Shown: positions 18,845 to 29,116, numbered from the stretch's first letter. The stretch: 43,942 nucleotides of DNA from Desulfuromonadaceae bacterium (GCA_028712665.1 JAQTRC010000008.1:11330-55271); one strand, 5' to 3'. Notes: a model not told the origin generated them from the letters alone. A program made the numbers and translations.

Positions 18845-19961
18845 CCGGTTCCTCCTTATTCTCGAAACCGTCCCATGAGGCATCGGAAGTACCGGAAATA
18901 CCGGATACCTTGAGCGCAAAATCATCCGGATTCGAGCTTTGCCGAAGCGCCTCCTCGTAGCTGATCAGCTTTCCAGAGAAGAGCTTCATCAGCGACTGAT
19001 CAAAAGTCTGCATGCCATAGGTGACAAAACCCTGGGAAATGGCGTCATGGAGCTGCTTGGTCTTGTCCTTGTCATCGATGCACTCCCTGACGCGGCCCGA
19101 CGCAAGCATGACCTCTACTGCCGGAACACGACCCTTGCCATCTATTTTGGGAACCAGGCGCTGGGATATGACGGCCTTGATGATACCGGCAAGCTGGATT
19201 CGAACCTGGCGCTGGTGGTAGGGTGGAAAGACGCCGATGATACGGTTGATCGTTTCTGCTGCATCCATGGTGTGCAGGGTCGACATGACGAGGTGCCCGG
19301 TCTCGGCGGCGGTCATGGCTGTCTCTATGGTTTCATAGTCGCGCATCTCCCCGACCAGGATGACATCCGGATCCTGGCGCATGGCGCCTTTTAAGGCTGC
19401 CGAGAAGGTAGGAGTGTCGGTGCCGACTTCTCGCTGGCTGATGATGCTCTTGTTGTCTCGATGCAGGAATTCGACCGGGTCTTCGATAGTAATGATGTTG
19501 CAGGTACGCTGATTGTTGATGAAGTCGATCATCGCCGCCAGGGTGCTGGACTTGCCGGAGCCGGTCGTACCGGTAACCAGGATCAGGCCCCGCTCCTCCT
19601 GGCAGATCTTCTGCATGATCGGAGGCAGATTAAGACCCTCCAGCGTCGGGATGATCATTGCTATGGAGCGAAAGACGATAGCCACCGTACCGCGCTGCCG
19701 GTAAGCGCTGACCCTGAAACGCCCGAGACCGGGTACGGCGTATGCCAGATCCACCTCGGAATTTTCCTCAAACATCCGCTTTTGACGGTCATTCATCATT
19801 GACTGAAGCGTATCGGAAACAAATTCCGGTGACAAACGCTGGGCGTTGGGGATCGGGTGCAGTCGACCGTCGATGCGCACGATCGGCGGCAGACCGGTCT
19901 TTATATGAATGTCAGAACCCTTGGCCTTAAACGCGATGGTGAGTATCTCGTTCAGTTCCAT
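18807..19961 (-). CDS. pilT: Type IV pilus retraction ATPase, PilT family
   Basis: Hexameric ATPase that powers pilus retraction at the inner membrane. The 384-residue product has the PAS-like N-terminal domain (KGSDIHIKTG, 14-23), Walker A GTTGSGKSS (131-139), Asp box ITIEDPVEF (157-165), Walker B DPDVILVGEMRD (197-208) and His box ETGHLVMSTLH (220-230). All catalytic residues are present. The C-terminus carries about 40 acidic residues beyond the usual PilT end. The AIRNLIRE motif typical of main-type PilT is not clear, so this may be a PilT/PilU paralog rather than the primary retraction motor. GGAGGT precedes the ATG. It is 16 bp after recA. Confidence 0.93.
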   Translation of the reverse strand: MELNEILTIAFKAKGSDIHIKTGLPPIVRIDGRLHPIPNAQRLSPEFVSDTLQSMMNDRQKRMFEENSEVDLAYAVPGLGRFRVSAYRQRGTVAIVFRSIAMIIPTLEGLNLPPIMQKICQEERGLILVTGTTGSGKSSTLAAMIDFINNQRTCNIITIEDPVEFLHRDNKSIISQREVGTDTPTFSAALKGAMRQDPDVILVGEMRDYETIETAMTAAETGHLVMSTLHTMDAAETINRIIGVFPPYHQRQVRIQLAGIIKAVISQRLVPKIDGKGRVPAVEVMLASGRVRECIDDKDKTKQLHDAISQGFVTYGMQTFDQSLMKLFSGKLISYEEALRQSSNPDDFALKVSGISGTSDASWDGFENKEEPAAEPDKFEIEKY

Positions 19962-19977
19962 AAGTTACCTCCGTTGC

Positions 19978-21033
19978 TTACGCACTCTTGCCAGGCTTGC
20001 CCGGCTTTTCAGGCTTGTCCGTAGCAGCGGCCGGTTTGACCAGAGCCAACAGAGTACTCTCAATCTCCGCCAGAACTTCCGGGTGTTCTTTCAACCATGT
20101 GCGTGAGTTTTCCCGTCCCTGTCCGATCCGTTCCTTGCCGTAGGAAAACCATGCGCCGCTTTTCTCAACAATGTTCCTCTCAACCGCAAGGTCGAGTACA
20201 TCGCCGGTGCGCGAAATTCCCTCGCCGTAGAGGATGTCGAACTCGACCTCTTTGAAGGGGGGAGCCACCTTGTTCTTCACTACCTTGACGCGGGTGCGGG
20301 AACCTATTACCTGATCCCCCTGCTTGAGGGTGGCGATCTTGCGGATATCCATCCGCACCGATGCATAAAATTTGAGGGCATTGCCGCCGGTAGTCGTCTC
20401 CGGGTTGCCGAACATTACGCCGATCTTCATCCTGATCTGGTTTATGAATATGACGCAGCAGTTGGATTTGCTGATAATGCCGGTCAGTTTGCGCAGAGCT
20501 TGCGACATAAGGCGGGCCTGCAAGCCCATGTGGGAATCGCCCATATCCCCTTCGATCTCGGCTTTGGGTACCAATGCCGCTACCGAGTCAATAACCAGCA
20601 CGTCGATGGCGCCGCTGCGCACCAGAGTTTCGGCGATCTCAAGGGCCTGTTCTCCCGTATCCGGCTGGGACACCAGCAGGTCGTCGGTCTTGACACCCAA
20701 TTTTCGTGCATAACCGATGTCCAGGGCATGTTCTGCATCCACAAAGGCGGCAATACCACCGGTTTTCATCGCTTCTGCCACAATATGCAAAGCAAGGGTG
20801 GTCTTTCCGGAAGACTCCGGACCATAGATTTCCACAATCCTGCCGCGCGGCACACCGCCGACTCCCAGCGCCACATCCAGAGAGATAGAGCCGGTGGAGA
20901 TCGCGTCCACACCTGGGAGCGCCTCGTCATTACCAAGTCGCATGATGGCGCCTTTGCCGAACTGTTTCTCAATTTGGCTCAAGGCCAGTTCAATTGCCCT
21001 GTTTTTTTCCGGTGCGCTGTTTTTGTCCGACAT
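19978..21033 (-). CDS. recA: Recombinase RecA
   Basis: DNA strand-exchange recombinase and LexA co-protease. The 351-residue product has Walker [10 protein letters not shown] (71-79), Walker [11 protein letters not shown], the L2 loop region [22 protein letters not shown] and the standard C-terminal domain ending in a basic [11 protein letters not shown] tail. CAGGAGAGG precedes the ATG. The 102-bp upstream gap contains no motif I could confidently call a LexA box. Confidence 0.99.
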   Translation of the reverse strand: MSDKNSAPEKNRAIELALSQIEKQFGKGAIMRLGNDEALPGVDAISTGSISLDVALGVGGVPRGRIVEIYGPESSGKTTLALHIVAEAMKTGGIAAFVDAEHALDIGYARKLGVKTDDLLVSQPDTGEQALEIAETLVRSGAIDVLVIDSVAALVPKAEIEGDMGDSHMGLQARLMSQALRKLTGIISKSNCCVIFINQIRMKIGVMFGNPETTTGGNALKFYASVRMDIRKIATLKQGDQVIGSRTRVKVVKNKVAPPFKEVEFDILYGEGISRTGDVLDLAVERNIVEKSGAWFSYGKERIGQGRENSRTWLKEHPEVLAEIESTLLALVKPAAATDKPEKPGKPGKSA

Positions 21034-21135
21034 GATAGCCTCTCCTGAAAAGGTGGGGTGAAATAAGTTAATAGTTGCAGATAAATAACATATACGGCTG
21101 TTTTACCGCAAGGAATTATCTGGGTAATTGTTGCT

Positions 21136-22866
21136 TCAGTGAACTCTTAGCTGAAGAAGATAACTCCTCAACCACTCGAGCGCCGTCCGGGCCGTTAAAG
21201 TACGCACTTCCCTCCTGCTGCCGCTGAACTGAAAACGTTCAGTCCGGCAACCGTCAGAGGCGGCCAGAGAGATAAAGACCGTTCCAACCGGCTTATCCAC
21301 GCTGCCGCCATCCGGACCGGCAATTCCGGTCACCGCCAACCCCAGATCGCTGTTTGCTACCGCACGAACTCCTTTGGCCATCATAGCGGCAACTTCGCCG
21401 CTGACCGCCCCGCATTTATCCAGAATCTCCTCCGGAACTCCCAGTTGTCGGCTCTTGGCGCTGTTGCTGTAGGTGACCGCACTTTCCAGAAAATAGGCTG
21501 AACTTCCGGGAATCGAGGTTATTCGCTCGGCTATCATGCCGCCGGTGCATGATTCGGCCAGGGCCAGGGTCATCCCCAGTTTGCGAAAGAGCAGCGCCAG
21601 CTCCCCGTCCAGTGGATCAACTTCCCCTTCCCCCCTCTCTCTGTCTCTCTCCCGGAGGGGGAGAGCATTCTTTGCCCCTCTCCCATTTTGGGAGAGGGTG
21701 GCCAAAGGCCGGTTGGGGGAACTTATTGCTTGCAGCGGAATGTTTCTCTCCCGGGCGATCCGGCGACAATCCTCATATTCGGGAGTTGAGCGGATAAGAA
21801 TCCCGTTACTGTCAAATACCTGCTTGAATCGCACCTCTCCAAACTCTGTCATCCGCCGGGCAATGCTCCGCTCCAGGAGAACCCTCTCTGCACGATAATG
21901 GCGCAAACCGATGGCGGAGGTTTCTGTCAGCAGAATCTTCGCCAATCCATCCAGCTGTTCAGGAGGGCAGAGAAAGGAAAGCTTTACGGCGGGACGGTTC
22001 TTCTTCATCTGAATAGGGGAGAAAAAAACGTCAAGCGCCCCCGCATCCAGGAGCCGCTCCATCGCGTAACCGAGAACTTCCGGCGTAGAGTCGTCGATGT
22101 TTGCTTCAACCACGATCACTTCATCGGCATGGTCAACTTTCTCGATACTCTTTCCGAGAAAAGCACGCAGGATGTTCGGGCAATCCCCAAAATCCTTCTC
22201 TCCGGCGCCGCAACCCGTTTTCTCCAGCAGCATTGCCGGTTGCGTTACGAATCCGGCTGCAACTGCAGCGACAATTGCCGCGCCGGTCGGGGTCACCCGC
22301 TCACCCGGGCCACACTCACCATGCAGCGGCAGACCCTTTATCAGTTCCGCGGTGGCAGGCGCCGGCACCGGCAGCCGTCCGTGGGCGGTCTCGACAAAAC
22401 CGCTTCCCAGCGGCAGCGCGGAAACATGGATCCGGTCCACCCCCAGATACTCCAGGCAGATGGCCGTTCCGACGATATCAACAATGGAGTCCACCGCGCC
22501 GACTTCGTGGAAATGCACCTCTTCAACAACCACGCCATGCACCTTGGCCTCGGCTTCGGCCAGACGGCGGAAAATGCGGCGCGCAGACTCCTTAACCGTT
22601 GCGCTAATGGTGCTCTCCGAAATCATCGCGTCGATATCGGCGTAGTGACGGTGGGTATGGTGGTCATGCACCGCCACGTTGAACTTCAGGGCGGCAACAT
22701 GTTGGCGTTCGGTTTTATTTGTGGAAATTTCAAAAGAACCGGCGGGTAGTCCCAGCTTTGCCAGCTCGGCCCGCAGATGCTCCAGCGGCACCCCCAGATC
22801 CAGCAGTGCAGCAACGGTCATGTCGCCGGAGATTCCGGCGTAGCAGTCAAGATAGAGGATATTCAT
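21136..22866 (-). CDS. larC: Fusion of LarC (nickel-pincer cofactor) and CinA-C/PncC
   Basis: The product is 576 residues. Residues 1-383 are LarC, which inserts nickel into the lactate-racemase pincer cofactor ([12 protein letters not shown]; the His-rich HDHHTHRHY at 68-76; [23 protein letters not shown]). Residues 418-576 are a CinA C-terminal domain, an NMN amidohydrolase ([14 protein letters not shown] at 437-450, TGIAGPDGG). The two are usually separate proteins. The linker (about 384-417) is rich in Arg/Glu/Gly and coincides with a palindromic repeat in the DNA (21624-21720), so the fusion may be a by-product of repeat insertion. larB ends 1 bp before this gene; no larE or larA is in the window. 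Confidence 0.9.
   Translation of the reverse strand: MNILYLDCYAGISGDMTVAALLDLGVPLEHLRAELAKLGLPAGSFEISTNKTERQHVAALKFNVAVHDHHTHRHYADIDAMISESTISATVKESARRIFRRLAEAEAKVHGVVVEEVHFHEVGAVDSIVDIVGTAICLEYLGVDRIHVSALPLGSGFVETAHGRLPVPAPATAELIKGLPLHGECGPGERVTPTGAAIVAAVAAGFVTQPAMLLEKTGCGAGEKDFGDCPNILRAFLGKSIEKVDHADEVIVVEANIDDSTPEVLGYAMERLLDAGALDVFFSPIQMKKNRPAVKLSFLCPPEQLDGLAKILLTETSAIGLRHYRAERVLLERSIARRMTEFGEVRFKQVFDSNGILIRSTPEYEDCRRIARERNIPLQAISSPNRPLATLSQNGRGAKNALPLRERDRERGEGEVDPLDGELALLFRKLGMTLALAESCTGGMIAERITSIPGSSAYFLESAVTYSNSAKSRQLGVPEEILDKCGAVSGEVAAMMAKGVRAVANSDLGLAVTGIAGPDGGSVDKPVGTVFISLAASDGCRTERFQFSGSRREVRTLTARTALEWLRSYLLQLRVH
21624..21720. repeat. Palindromic repeat forming the larC-cinA linker
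   Basis: The segment contains two C/G-rich hairpins in series. One is CTCTCCC...GGGAGAG around 21646-21664. The other is a perfect 9-bp stem CCCTCTCCC/GGGAGAGGG around 21676-21698. TGGCC-AAA-GGCCG follows. The pattern is typical of dispersed intergenic repeats, yet here it is translated in frame. Confidence 0.75.
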
Positions 22867-22867
22867 A

Positions 22868-23617
22868 TCACACCCGATTGATCAGACTCGCCGCACAGGC
22901 GGCGCCGAAACCGTTGTCGATGTTAACGACCGTTACCCCGGCGGCACAGGAATTAAGCATCCCCAGCAGGGCCGCAATGCCGCCGAATGATGCGCCGTAA
23001 CCGATCGATGTCGGCACGGCGATAACCGGCCTGTTTACCAGCCCGCCGACCACCGAAGGAAGCGCTCCCTCCATACCTGCCACCACAATGATGACTGACG
23101 CCGAGCTGAGCAACTCCCGCTGCGCCAGCAGCCGGTGGATGCCGGCTACGCCTACATCGAAGAGCTGATCGACCCTGTTGCCGAGAAAACCGGCCGTAAG
23201 AAGAGCTTCGGCCGCCACCGGAATATCGGAAGTGCCGGCCGAGACAACCAGTATTGTTCCCTTGCCGTTCCGTTCCACAGGTTGTTGCTCCAGGATCAGG
23301 CAACGGGCATCGTCGTGATAGTTCCCGGCCGGAAACAGGGAGAGGATCTCCTTCGCCCTGCCGGCATCCAGGCGCGTGACAAGGATGTTGCTCCCTTTGG
23401 CTGCCATGGCCGTCATGATCCGCTCAATCTGGGCAATGCTCTTCCCCTCGCCGAAGATCACCTCCGGCATCCCCTGGCGCAATTCACGGTGATGGTCCAC
23501 ATGGGCGCATCCCACGTTCTCGAAAGGAAGCTGTCGCAACCGCTCCAGAGCAGCATCTACGCCGGTTTTCCCGTCACGTACAGAGTCCAGAAGATTTTTC
23601 AGGTAATCCGGAGTCAT
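22868..23617 (-). CDS. larB: LarB, pyridinium dicarboxylate synthase (nickel-pincer cofactor)
   Basis: LarB carboxylates and hydrolyses nicotinic acid adenine dinucleotide in the first step of the pincer cofactor pathway. The 249-residue product has the LarB N-terminus, the segment [21 protein letters not shown] (about 40-60), and the PurE-like core [15 protein letters not shown] and [16 protein letters not shown]. It is the first gene of the long minus-strand run and is followed at 1 bp by larC-cinA. Its promoter should lie in 23618-23816. Confidence 0.92.
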   Translation of the reverse strand: MTPDYLKNLLDSVRDGKTGVDAALERLRQLPFENVGCAHVDHHRELRQGMPEVIFGEGKSIAQIERIMTAMAAKGSNILVTRLDAGRAKEILSLFPAGNYHDDARCLILEQQPVERNGKGTILVVSAGTSDIPVAAEALLTAGFLGNRVDQLFDVGVAGIHRLLAQRELLSSASVIIVVAGMEGALPSVVGGLVNRPVIAVPTSIGYGASFGGIAALLGMLNSCAAGVTVVNIDNGFGAACAASLINRV

Positions 23618-23716
23618 GGTGGGCAGTCCCCTTTTTCAATCAAATGACACTTCTGAATGGAGAGTATCATGAAGAAGCCGGAAATGCCACTCCGGCGACG
23701 CGAAAACAATATCTAA

Positions 23717-23746
23717 TTGACGCTGCTTCATCCGGAATGTTATTGT
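23717..23746 (+). promoter_or_regulatory. Candidate sigma-70 promoter for the divergent PilT-like gene
   Basis: -35 TTGACG (23717-23722), 18-nt spacer, -10 TATTGT (23741-23746), about 65 nt before the predicted start region of the + strand gene. The -10 is only a 4/6 match. Confidence 0.45.
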
Positions 23747-23785
23747 TCCGGCGGAAAATATCAGGAAGCCTTTCTCCCGCCGGAA
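23746..23785 (+). other. Leader hairpin upstream of the PilT-like gene
   Basis: A perfect 9-bp stem TTCCGGCGG (23746-23754) pairs with CCGCCGGAA (23777-23785) across a 22-nt loop. It lies 31 nt before the ATG in the predicted 5' leader, without a U-tract, so it is not an intrinsic terminator. A control role is possible but unproven. Confidence 0.55.
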
Positions 23786-23816
23786 AATAAAAATTCATGC
23801 AAATCGGAGAAACATC

Positions 23817-25472
23817 ATGTCGGCAAATATTGACGAAGTAATCGGTTATTTCAACAAGATGCTTGTTTCTTGCGTTCTTCAAGGCGTTACCGAGTTCCAT
23901 TTTCAATCCGGAGAGTTTCTCAAGGTAAAAGTGAAGGATTCGCTTGTCGAAAACAACAAAGTCAAGATGAACGAACAGTTGATGGAAACCATCCTGAAAA
24001 AGATCATTTCCGAAAACCAGAACAAAAGTATAGATAACGTGGAAAAGAAGGATATTGTGGCGGTTTCCGGGGGGAATCTCGAATATGACATCTATCTTGA
24101 AACCCCGCTGGGACAAAAGTTGCGGACCCTGAAGTGCGTCCCATCCGTCAATGATAACGAAGAGATCAGCCTCAAGCTCTTTTTAGAGCCTGAGATCGTG
24201 ATCGGATATCAAGGTGTTTTGGATGTCACACGGATCGATACCGACGAAAAGCTCGAATCCTGGTTTGACGATTTTACCACCCGCGTCATGTCAATGAATA
24301 ATCCTCGCCCCAAAGATATCCTGCTGCATCCGAACAAGACGAATCCGTATCTTATCGTAACAGGGGGGCTTAGACCGATAACGGATGTCGTGTTTGTAAC
24401 CGGATTCACCAACCGCATCGCCACGATGCTGGTGGGACAGTCAAAGAACCCGGCCGTGACGTCCATGCTGAAGAAGAACAATGACTGTTTCGATAATCTG
24501 GACCTGGATATCGCCTACAAGACCAAGGAGGGGAGAAGATTCAGGGTAAACATAGCCGATATCTTCGACGCCGAAACCGAGCACGGCTGTCTCATAACGA
24601 TGCGGCTCCTTCCTGACAAACCTTTCACGGTCGAGGCTCTGAAACTCCCCAAGACACTTACCGATACCATTTTCAATCTGAAAATGGGGCTGGTCATCAT
24701 TTCCGGGACAACCGGGAGCGGCAAATCCACCACCATGGCCGCGCTGATCGATTTTCTGCTAAAGAACAAGAGCCTGAATCTCTTGACCATAGAGAATCCG
24801 ATTGAAACGATATTCCCGGCCAAGGAATATCCGAAGTCATCGGTAAGCCAGAGAGAAGTCGGAAAACACGCGCTCAGCCAGCCCTCCGCCATGCAGAGCG
24901 CTGTCCGCCAGACTCTGAACGTCGCCATGGTTGGAGAGATCCGGAATGACCATGACGCGATGATGGCCCTGGAACTGGCCCAAAGCGGCCATCTTATATT
25001 TGCGACGCTTCATGCCGGCACCACAGGCGAATCAATCGATCGCATAGTCGAGATGTTTCCTGCGGATCATTCGAAAAAAATCAGGGAATTGCTGGCGACC
25101 CATTACAAACTCGGCCTAGCCCAGACCCTTCTCAAGGGATTGCAGGGGCAGACGGAACTTGCGATTGAGATATTCAAGACCAACGCCGATGTCAAGGCGT
25201 TTGTCACCAACACACAGAAGGAAGACCGCCAGTTCGGCATGCGGGAGATAATCGAGATGTACACGGCGACCGGATGCATGTCATATGACCAGTGCCTGGT
25301 CAAGCTTTTCAACGAGGGCAAAATAAACGAAGACATTATGATGTTCAATTCGCCGGACCAGGACGCCTTGATATACCGGCAGGGAAAACTCGGCGTCAAG
25401 CTCAGCAACAAATGGGACCCCGTTGGAAGCAAACTGGATCAGGCGTTTGGTGACGTACTCGCACCCGCCTGA
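23817..25472 (+). CDS. Divergent PilT-family secretion ATPase with extended N-terminus
   Basis: The product is 551 residues, about 180 longer than PilT. Walker A GTTGSGKST is intact (297-305). The Asp box reads LTIENPIE (323-330), with N327 replacing the usual Asp. The Walker B region reads LNVAMVGEIRN (367-377) instead of DPDVILVGEMRD. The His box SGHLIFATLHA (390-400) is kept. Residues 10-120 and 145-265 both look like PilT N-terminal (PAS-like) domains, each starting with a short D/E-(I/F)-H/L strand (TEFHFQSG; KDILLHPNK), suggesting duplication of that domain. The closest known types would be PilT or DotB ATPases. It stands alone between larB (divergent) and leuC, with no pilus genes nearby. 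GGAG lies 8 nt before the ATG. Function is unknown; it may be a regulatory or weakly active motor. Confidence 0.85.
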   Translation: MSANIDEVIGYFNKMLVSCVLQGVTEFHFQSGEFLKVKVKDSLVENNKVKMNEQLMETILKKIISENQNKSIDNVEKKDIVAVSGGNLEYDIYLETPLGQKLRTLKCVPSVNDNEEISLKLFLEPEIVIGYQGVLDVTRIDTDEKLESWFDDFTTRVMSMNNPRPKDILLHPNKTNPYLIVTGGLRPITDVVFVTGFTNRIATMLVGQSKNPAVTSMLKKNNDCFDNLDLDIAYKTKEGRRFRVNIADIFDAETEHGCLITMRLLPDKPFTVEALKLPKTLTDTIFNLKMGLVIISGTTGSGKSTTMAALIDFLLKNKSLNLLTIENPIETIFPAKEYPKSSVSQREVGKHALSQPSAMQSAVRQTLNVAMVGEIRNDHDAMMALELAQSGHLIFATLHAGTTGESIDRIVEMFPADHSKKIRELLATHYKLGLAQTLLKGLQGQTELAIEIFKTNADVKAFVTNTQKEDRQFGMREIIEMYTATGCMSYDQCLVKLFNEGKINEDIMMFNSPDQDALIYRQGKLGVKLSNKWDPVGSKLDQAFGDVLAPA

Positions 25473-25489
25473 TTTTTACAAGCTCTGAG

Positions 25490-25518
25490 TTTACTTAATC
25501 CCGGCAATCTGCTATAAG
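25490..25518 (+). promoter_or_regulatory. Candidate sigma-70 promoter for leuC
   Basis: -35 TTTACT (25490-25495), 17-nt spacer, -10 TATAAG (25513-25518), 34 nt before the leuC ATG. Spacing is ideal and the -10 is a 5/6 match. Confidence 0.6.
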
Positions 25519-25552
25519 GACAGTTCACTGAACCGAAAGAGGTATCTTAACT

Positions 25553-26836
25553 ATGGGAAAGACAACAGCCGAAAAGATATTTGATGCGCATCTGGTAGAC
25601 GAGCCGTTCCCCGGCACAAAGGTTCTCCGGCTGGACGCCGTGCTCTGCCACGAAATCACGACCCCGATCGCCATTGACGACCTGATCCGGCGCGACAAGG
25701 ACCGTGTCTTTGATACGACGAAGATCAAAGCAGTTATCGACCATGTCACACCCAGCAAAGACAGCAAGACGGCCACTCAGGCGAAGATCCTGCGCGACTG
25801 GGCCAGGCGTCATGCTATCATGGACTTCTTCGATATAGGCGCCAACGGCGTCTGCCACGCCCTGTTCCCGGAAAAGGGCTTCATAAGGCCAGGTTATACG
25901 GTTATCATGGGCGACTCCCATACCTGTACACACGGCGCCTTCGGCGCCTTTGCCGCCGGTATCGGCACGACGGATCTGGAGGTCGGCATTTTGAAGGGTG
26001 TCTGCGCCTTCCGGCAGCCAAAGACGATAAAATTCAATATCAACGGCGCCCTGCCAAAAGGGGTGTACGCCAAGGACGTCATTCTGCACATCATCGGAAA
26101 GATAGGAGTCAACGGCGCAACCGACCGGGTTATGGAATTCCATGGAACCACCGTCGATGCAATGACGATGGAATCGCGAATGACCCTTTGCAATATGGCT
26201 ATCGAGGCGGGGGGCACATCAGGCATCTGCATGCCGGATATGACCACTGTCGAATTCCTCTGGCCTTTTATAAACAATGATTACGAAAGCAAAGAAGCCG
26301 CATTGGCCGACTATTCAAAATGGCGGGCTGATGCCGATGCGGAATACGACCGGATAATCGATATCGATGTCTCATCGCTGCAGCCGACCGTAACCTTCGG
26401 TTACAAACCGGATCAGGTCAAGACCATCTCCGAGATAGCCGGGACACCGATTGACCAGGTCTACCTCGGCTCCTGCACCAACGGTCGCCTGGAAGACTTA
26501 AGGATTGCCGCGCGAATTCTGAAGGGGCACAAACTGGCGCCGAACGTACGAGGCATACTTTCGCCGGCGACCCCGAAAATCCAGCAGCAGGCCATGAATG
26601 AAGGGCTGATAGAGATCTTCATGGATGCCGGTTTCTGCGTCACCAACCCGACCTGCGGCGCCTGTCTGGGGATGAGCAACGGTGTACTTGCCGAAGGGGA
26701 AGTCTGCGCTTCGACAACCAACCGCAACTTCATGGGGAGGATGGGTAAAGGGGGGATGGTGCACCTGATGTCGCCCGCCACCGCGGCGGCCAGCGCGATA
26801 GAGGGGAAGATCGCCGACCCTCGCAAGTACCTATAG
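25553..26836 (+). CDS. leuC: 3-isopropylmalate dehydratase, large subunit
   Basis: With LeuD it isomerises 2- to 3-isopropylmalate in leucine synthesis using a 4Fe-4S cluster. The 427-residue product has the cluster cysteines C308 (GSCTNGR), C368 and C371 (TCGACLG), plus MGDSHTCTHGAFG (119-131). Its length marks it as the short archaeal/LeuC2 type (about 420) rather than the 460-residue enterobacterial type. Such proteins are sometimes confused with homoaconitase, but the partner leuD follows. GAGGT lies about 10 nt upstream of the ATG. Confidence 0.96.
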   Translation: MGKTTAEKIFDAHLVDEPFPGTKVLRLDAVLCHEITTPIAIDDLIRRDKDRVFDTTKIKAVIDHVTPSKDSKTATQAKILRDWARRHAIMDFFDIGANGVCHALFPEKGFIRPGYTVIMGDSHTCTHGAFGAFAAGIGTTDLEVGILKGVCAFRQPKTIKFNINGALPKGVYAKDVILHIIGKIGVNGATDRVMEFHGTTVDAMTMESRMTLCNMAIEAGGTSGICMPDMTTVEFLWPFINNDYESKEAALADYSKWRADADAEYDRIIDIDVSSLQPTVTFGYKPDQVKTISEIAGTPIDQVYLGSCTNGRLEDLRIAARILKGHKLAPNVRGILSPATPKIQQQAMNEGLIEIFMDAGFCVTNPTCGACLGMSNGVLAEGEVCASTTNRNFMGRMGKGGMVHLMSPATAAASAIEGKIADPRKYL

Positions 26837-26840
26837 AGGA

Positions 26841-26950
26841 AAGCGGCTTTTCCGCAATCGCGGCGTTGCCCGGCGAAATCGCTTGTGCGGCGTACCTGGC
26901 GGTACGCCTCCGCGCAATTCCTTGGGCGCCTTGCGCTTATCGAAAAATCC
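26841..26950 (+). repeat. Multi-hairpin intergenic element between leuC and leuD
   Basis: The 159-bp gap contains a run of hairpins: GCGG/CCGC (26843-26855), a perfect 8-bp stem GGCGTACC/GGTACGCC with a 4-nt loop (26889-26908), and GCGCAA/TTGCGC (26912-26936). It is G/C-rich and has no U-tract. The appearance is that of a dispersed structured repeat inserted within the leu operon rather than a terminator. Confidence 0.65.
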
Positions 26951-26995
26951 ACATTCCAGTAGATGGAAATCAAAATCCAGCTAAGGAGCAATCAT

Positions 26996-27523
26996 ATGAA
27001 AACATTCGGAGGACCTCTCCTCTTTCTCGACCGGAGCGATATCAACACCGACGAGATCATACCGGCCAAGTATCTGAACGAGATCACCAAGGAAGATCTG
27101 AAACCCTATATCCTCGAAGACCTGAAGCTTCCAGGCTTCGACCCCAAGGCTCCCGGGACGAAAAATGCACGGGTGGTAGTCTCCCGCGCAAACTTCGGCT
27201 GCGGCTCATCCCGCGAGCACGCCCCATGGGTGTTCGAAGTCAACGGCATCACCGCCGTAATCGCGGAATCCTTCGCCCGCATCTTCCGGCAGAACATGTT
27301 CAACTGCGGCATGGCCGCCATCGAACTCCCCAAGGAGGATCTCGACCTGATCTTTTCCCACGCTGGCGACGGTGACGCTGCCATGAGCATTGATATCGAG
27401 GGTGGAAGCCTGACCGTGAAAGGGAATGGCAAGCAGAAGAGTTTCAGTTTCGAAATCTCACCCTTTGACAAGGCTTTGGTACTGGCTGGGGGGTGGGTGG
27501 AGTACGCCGACAAGAACTATTAG
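26996..27523 (+). CDS. leuD: 3-isopropylmalate dehydratase, small subunit
   Basis: Partner of LeuC; supplies the swivel domain of the isomerase. The 175-residue form starts MKTFGGPLLFLDRSDINTDEIIPAKYL and has the NFGCGSSREHAPW motif that closes the active site. The frame is open from 26963, but the ATG at 26996 has AAGGAG (26983-26988) at 7 nt and gives the canonical start. It is separated from leuC by the structured element. Its short length matches the LeuC2/LeuD2 pairing. Confidence 0.96.
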   Translation: MKTFGGPLLFLDRSDINTDEIIPAKYLNEITKEDLKPYILEDLKLPGFDPKAPGTKNARVVVSRANFGCGSSREHAPWVFEVNGITAVIAESFARIFRQNMFNCGMAAIELPKEDLDLIFSHAGDGDAAMSIDIEGGSLTVKGNGKQKSFSFEISPFDKALVLAGGWVEYADKNY

Positions 27524-27610
27524 CCGGTAGTAACTACTAAAGAGTCAGGAGTAAGAATTTAAGGAGCCGGAATAATCCGGGACTCGGCAAAATATTTAAG
27601 ACAAACTTAA

Positions 27611-27641
27611 GCCGCACGACAGAGAATCCTCCGAGTGCGGC
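27611..27641. other. Hairpin in the leuD-mreB gap
   Basis: GCCGCAC (27611-27617) pairs with GTGCGGC (27635-27641). No T-run follows directly. The 287-bp gap 27524-27810 otherwise holds only short GAGTCAGGAGT-type inverted copies and the candidate mreB promoter; I see no gene in it. Confidence 0.45.
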
Positions 27642-27734
27642 AGAACTGACCATTTTCCTTTTAGATTTCTGACTCCTGCATTTAAATGTATCCCAAATTA
27701 TCCTGACTTTGCAGCTCCTCCAGATTATTCCTGC

Positions 27735-27764
27735 TTGCAATTATTGCCACTACTCTGCTATTCT
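27735..27764 (+). promoter_or_regulatory. Candidate mreB promoter
   Basis: -35 TTGCAA (27735-27740), 18-nt spacer, -10 TATTCT (27759-27764), 46 nt before the mreB ATG. Plausible but not strong. Confidence 0.4.
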
Positions 27765-27795
27765 TTTTAACCTTTTACACCTGACCTGATATTGA

Positions 27796-28854
<1,059 letters not shown>

Positions 28855-28896
28855 TATTTTTATCCTGCAGGCAGCATTTGAACCGTAAAGACGCCG

Positions 28897-29100
28897 CCAA
28901 AAGAAGGCGCTTCCAAGCGAGAACAGCAAGAAAATCAGAAAAATGATCCGGAAACCCTTCTCACCCAAATGGTGCCATTTGATATTTGCCGCCTTACCGA
29001 TTTCTTTGCGAACTTCGCTTGAAAGCGCCTGCTTTCGGTGCGTCTTGCCTAGAGGCGCCTGCTTTTGGTCGCTGTAATGAATCACTTTTTTCAGGATCAT
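28897..29100. repeat. Nested inverted and direct repeats in the mreB-glycosyltransferase gap
   Basis: A 14-bp unit CCAAAAGAAGGCGC (28897-28910) has two inverted copies, at 29025-29038 and 29055-29068, 30 bp apart and each a near match. A second pair, ATGATCCGGAAA (28943-28954) and TTTCAGGATCAT (29089-29100), is inverted with 11 of 12 matches. The arrangement suggests a dispersed or mobile structured repeat. No gene on + is seen in 28855-29116. Confidence 0.6.
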
Positions 29101-29116
29101 TGTTTCTTCCGCCGGT

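Noticed and set aside
21616..21720. larC and cinA as two genes with a frameshift
   Set aside because: The frame is continuous without a stop, and the LarC and CinA parts are both complete, so a fusion explains the sequence better.
21898..22749. Long + strand open frames inside larC
   Set aside because: They are antisense to a clear LarC sequence and rich in His/Arg/Gln, as expected for a shadow of a GC-rich gene.
23667..24116. 149-residue minus-strand frame with a plausible-looking sequence
   Set aside because: It is antisense to the start of the PilT-like gene and has no ribosome site; the + frame has clear family motifs.
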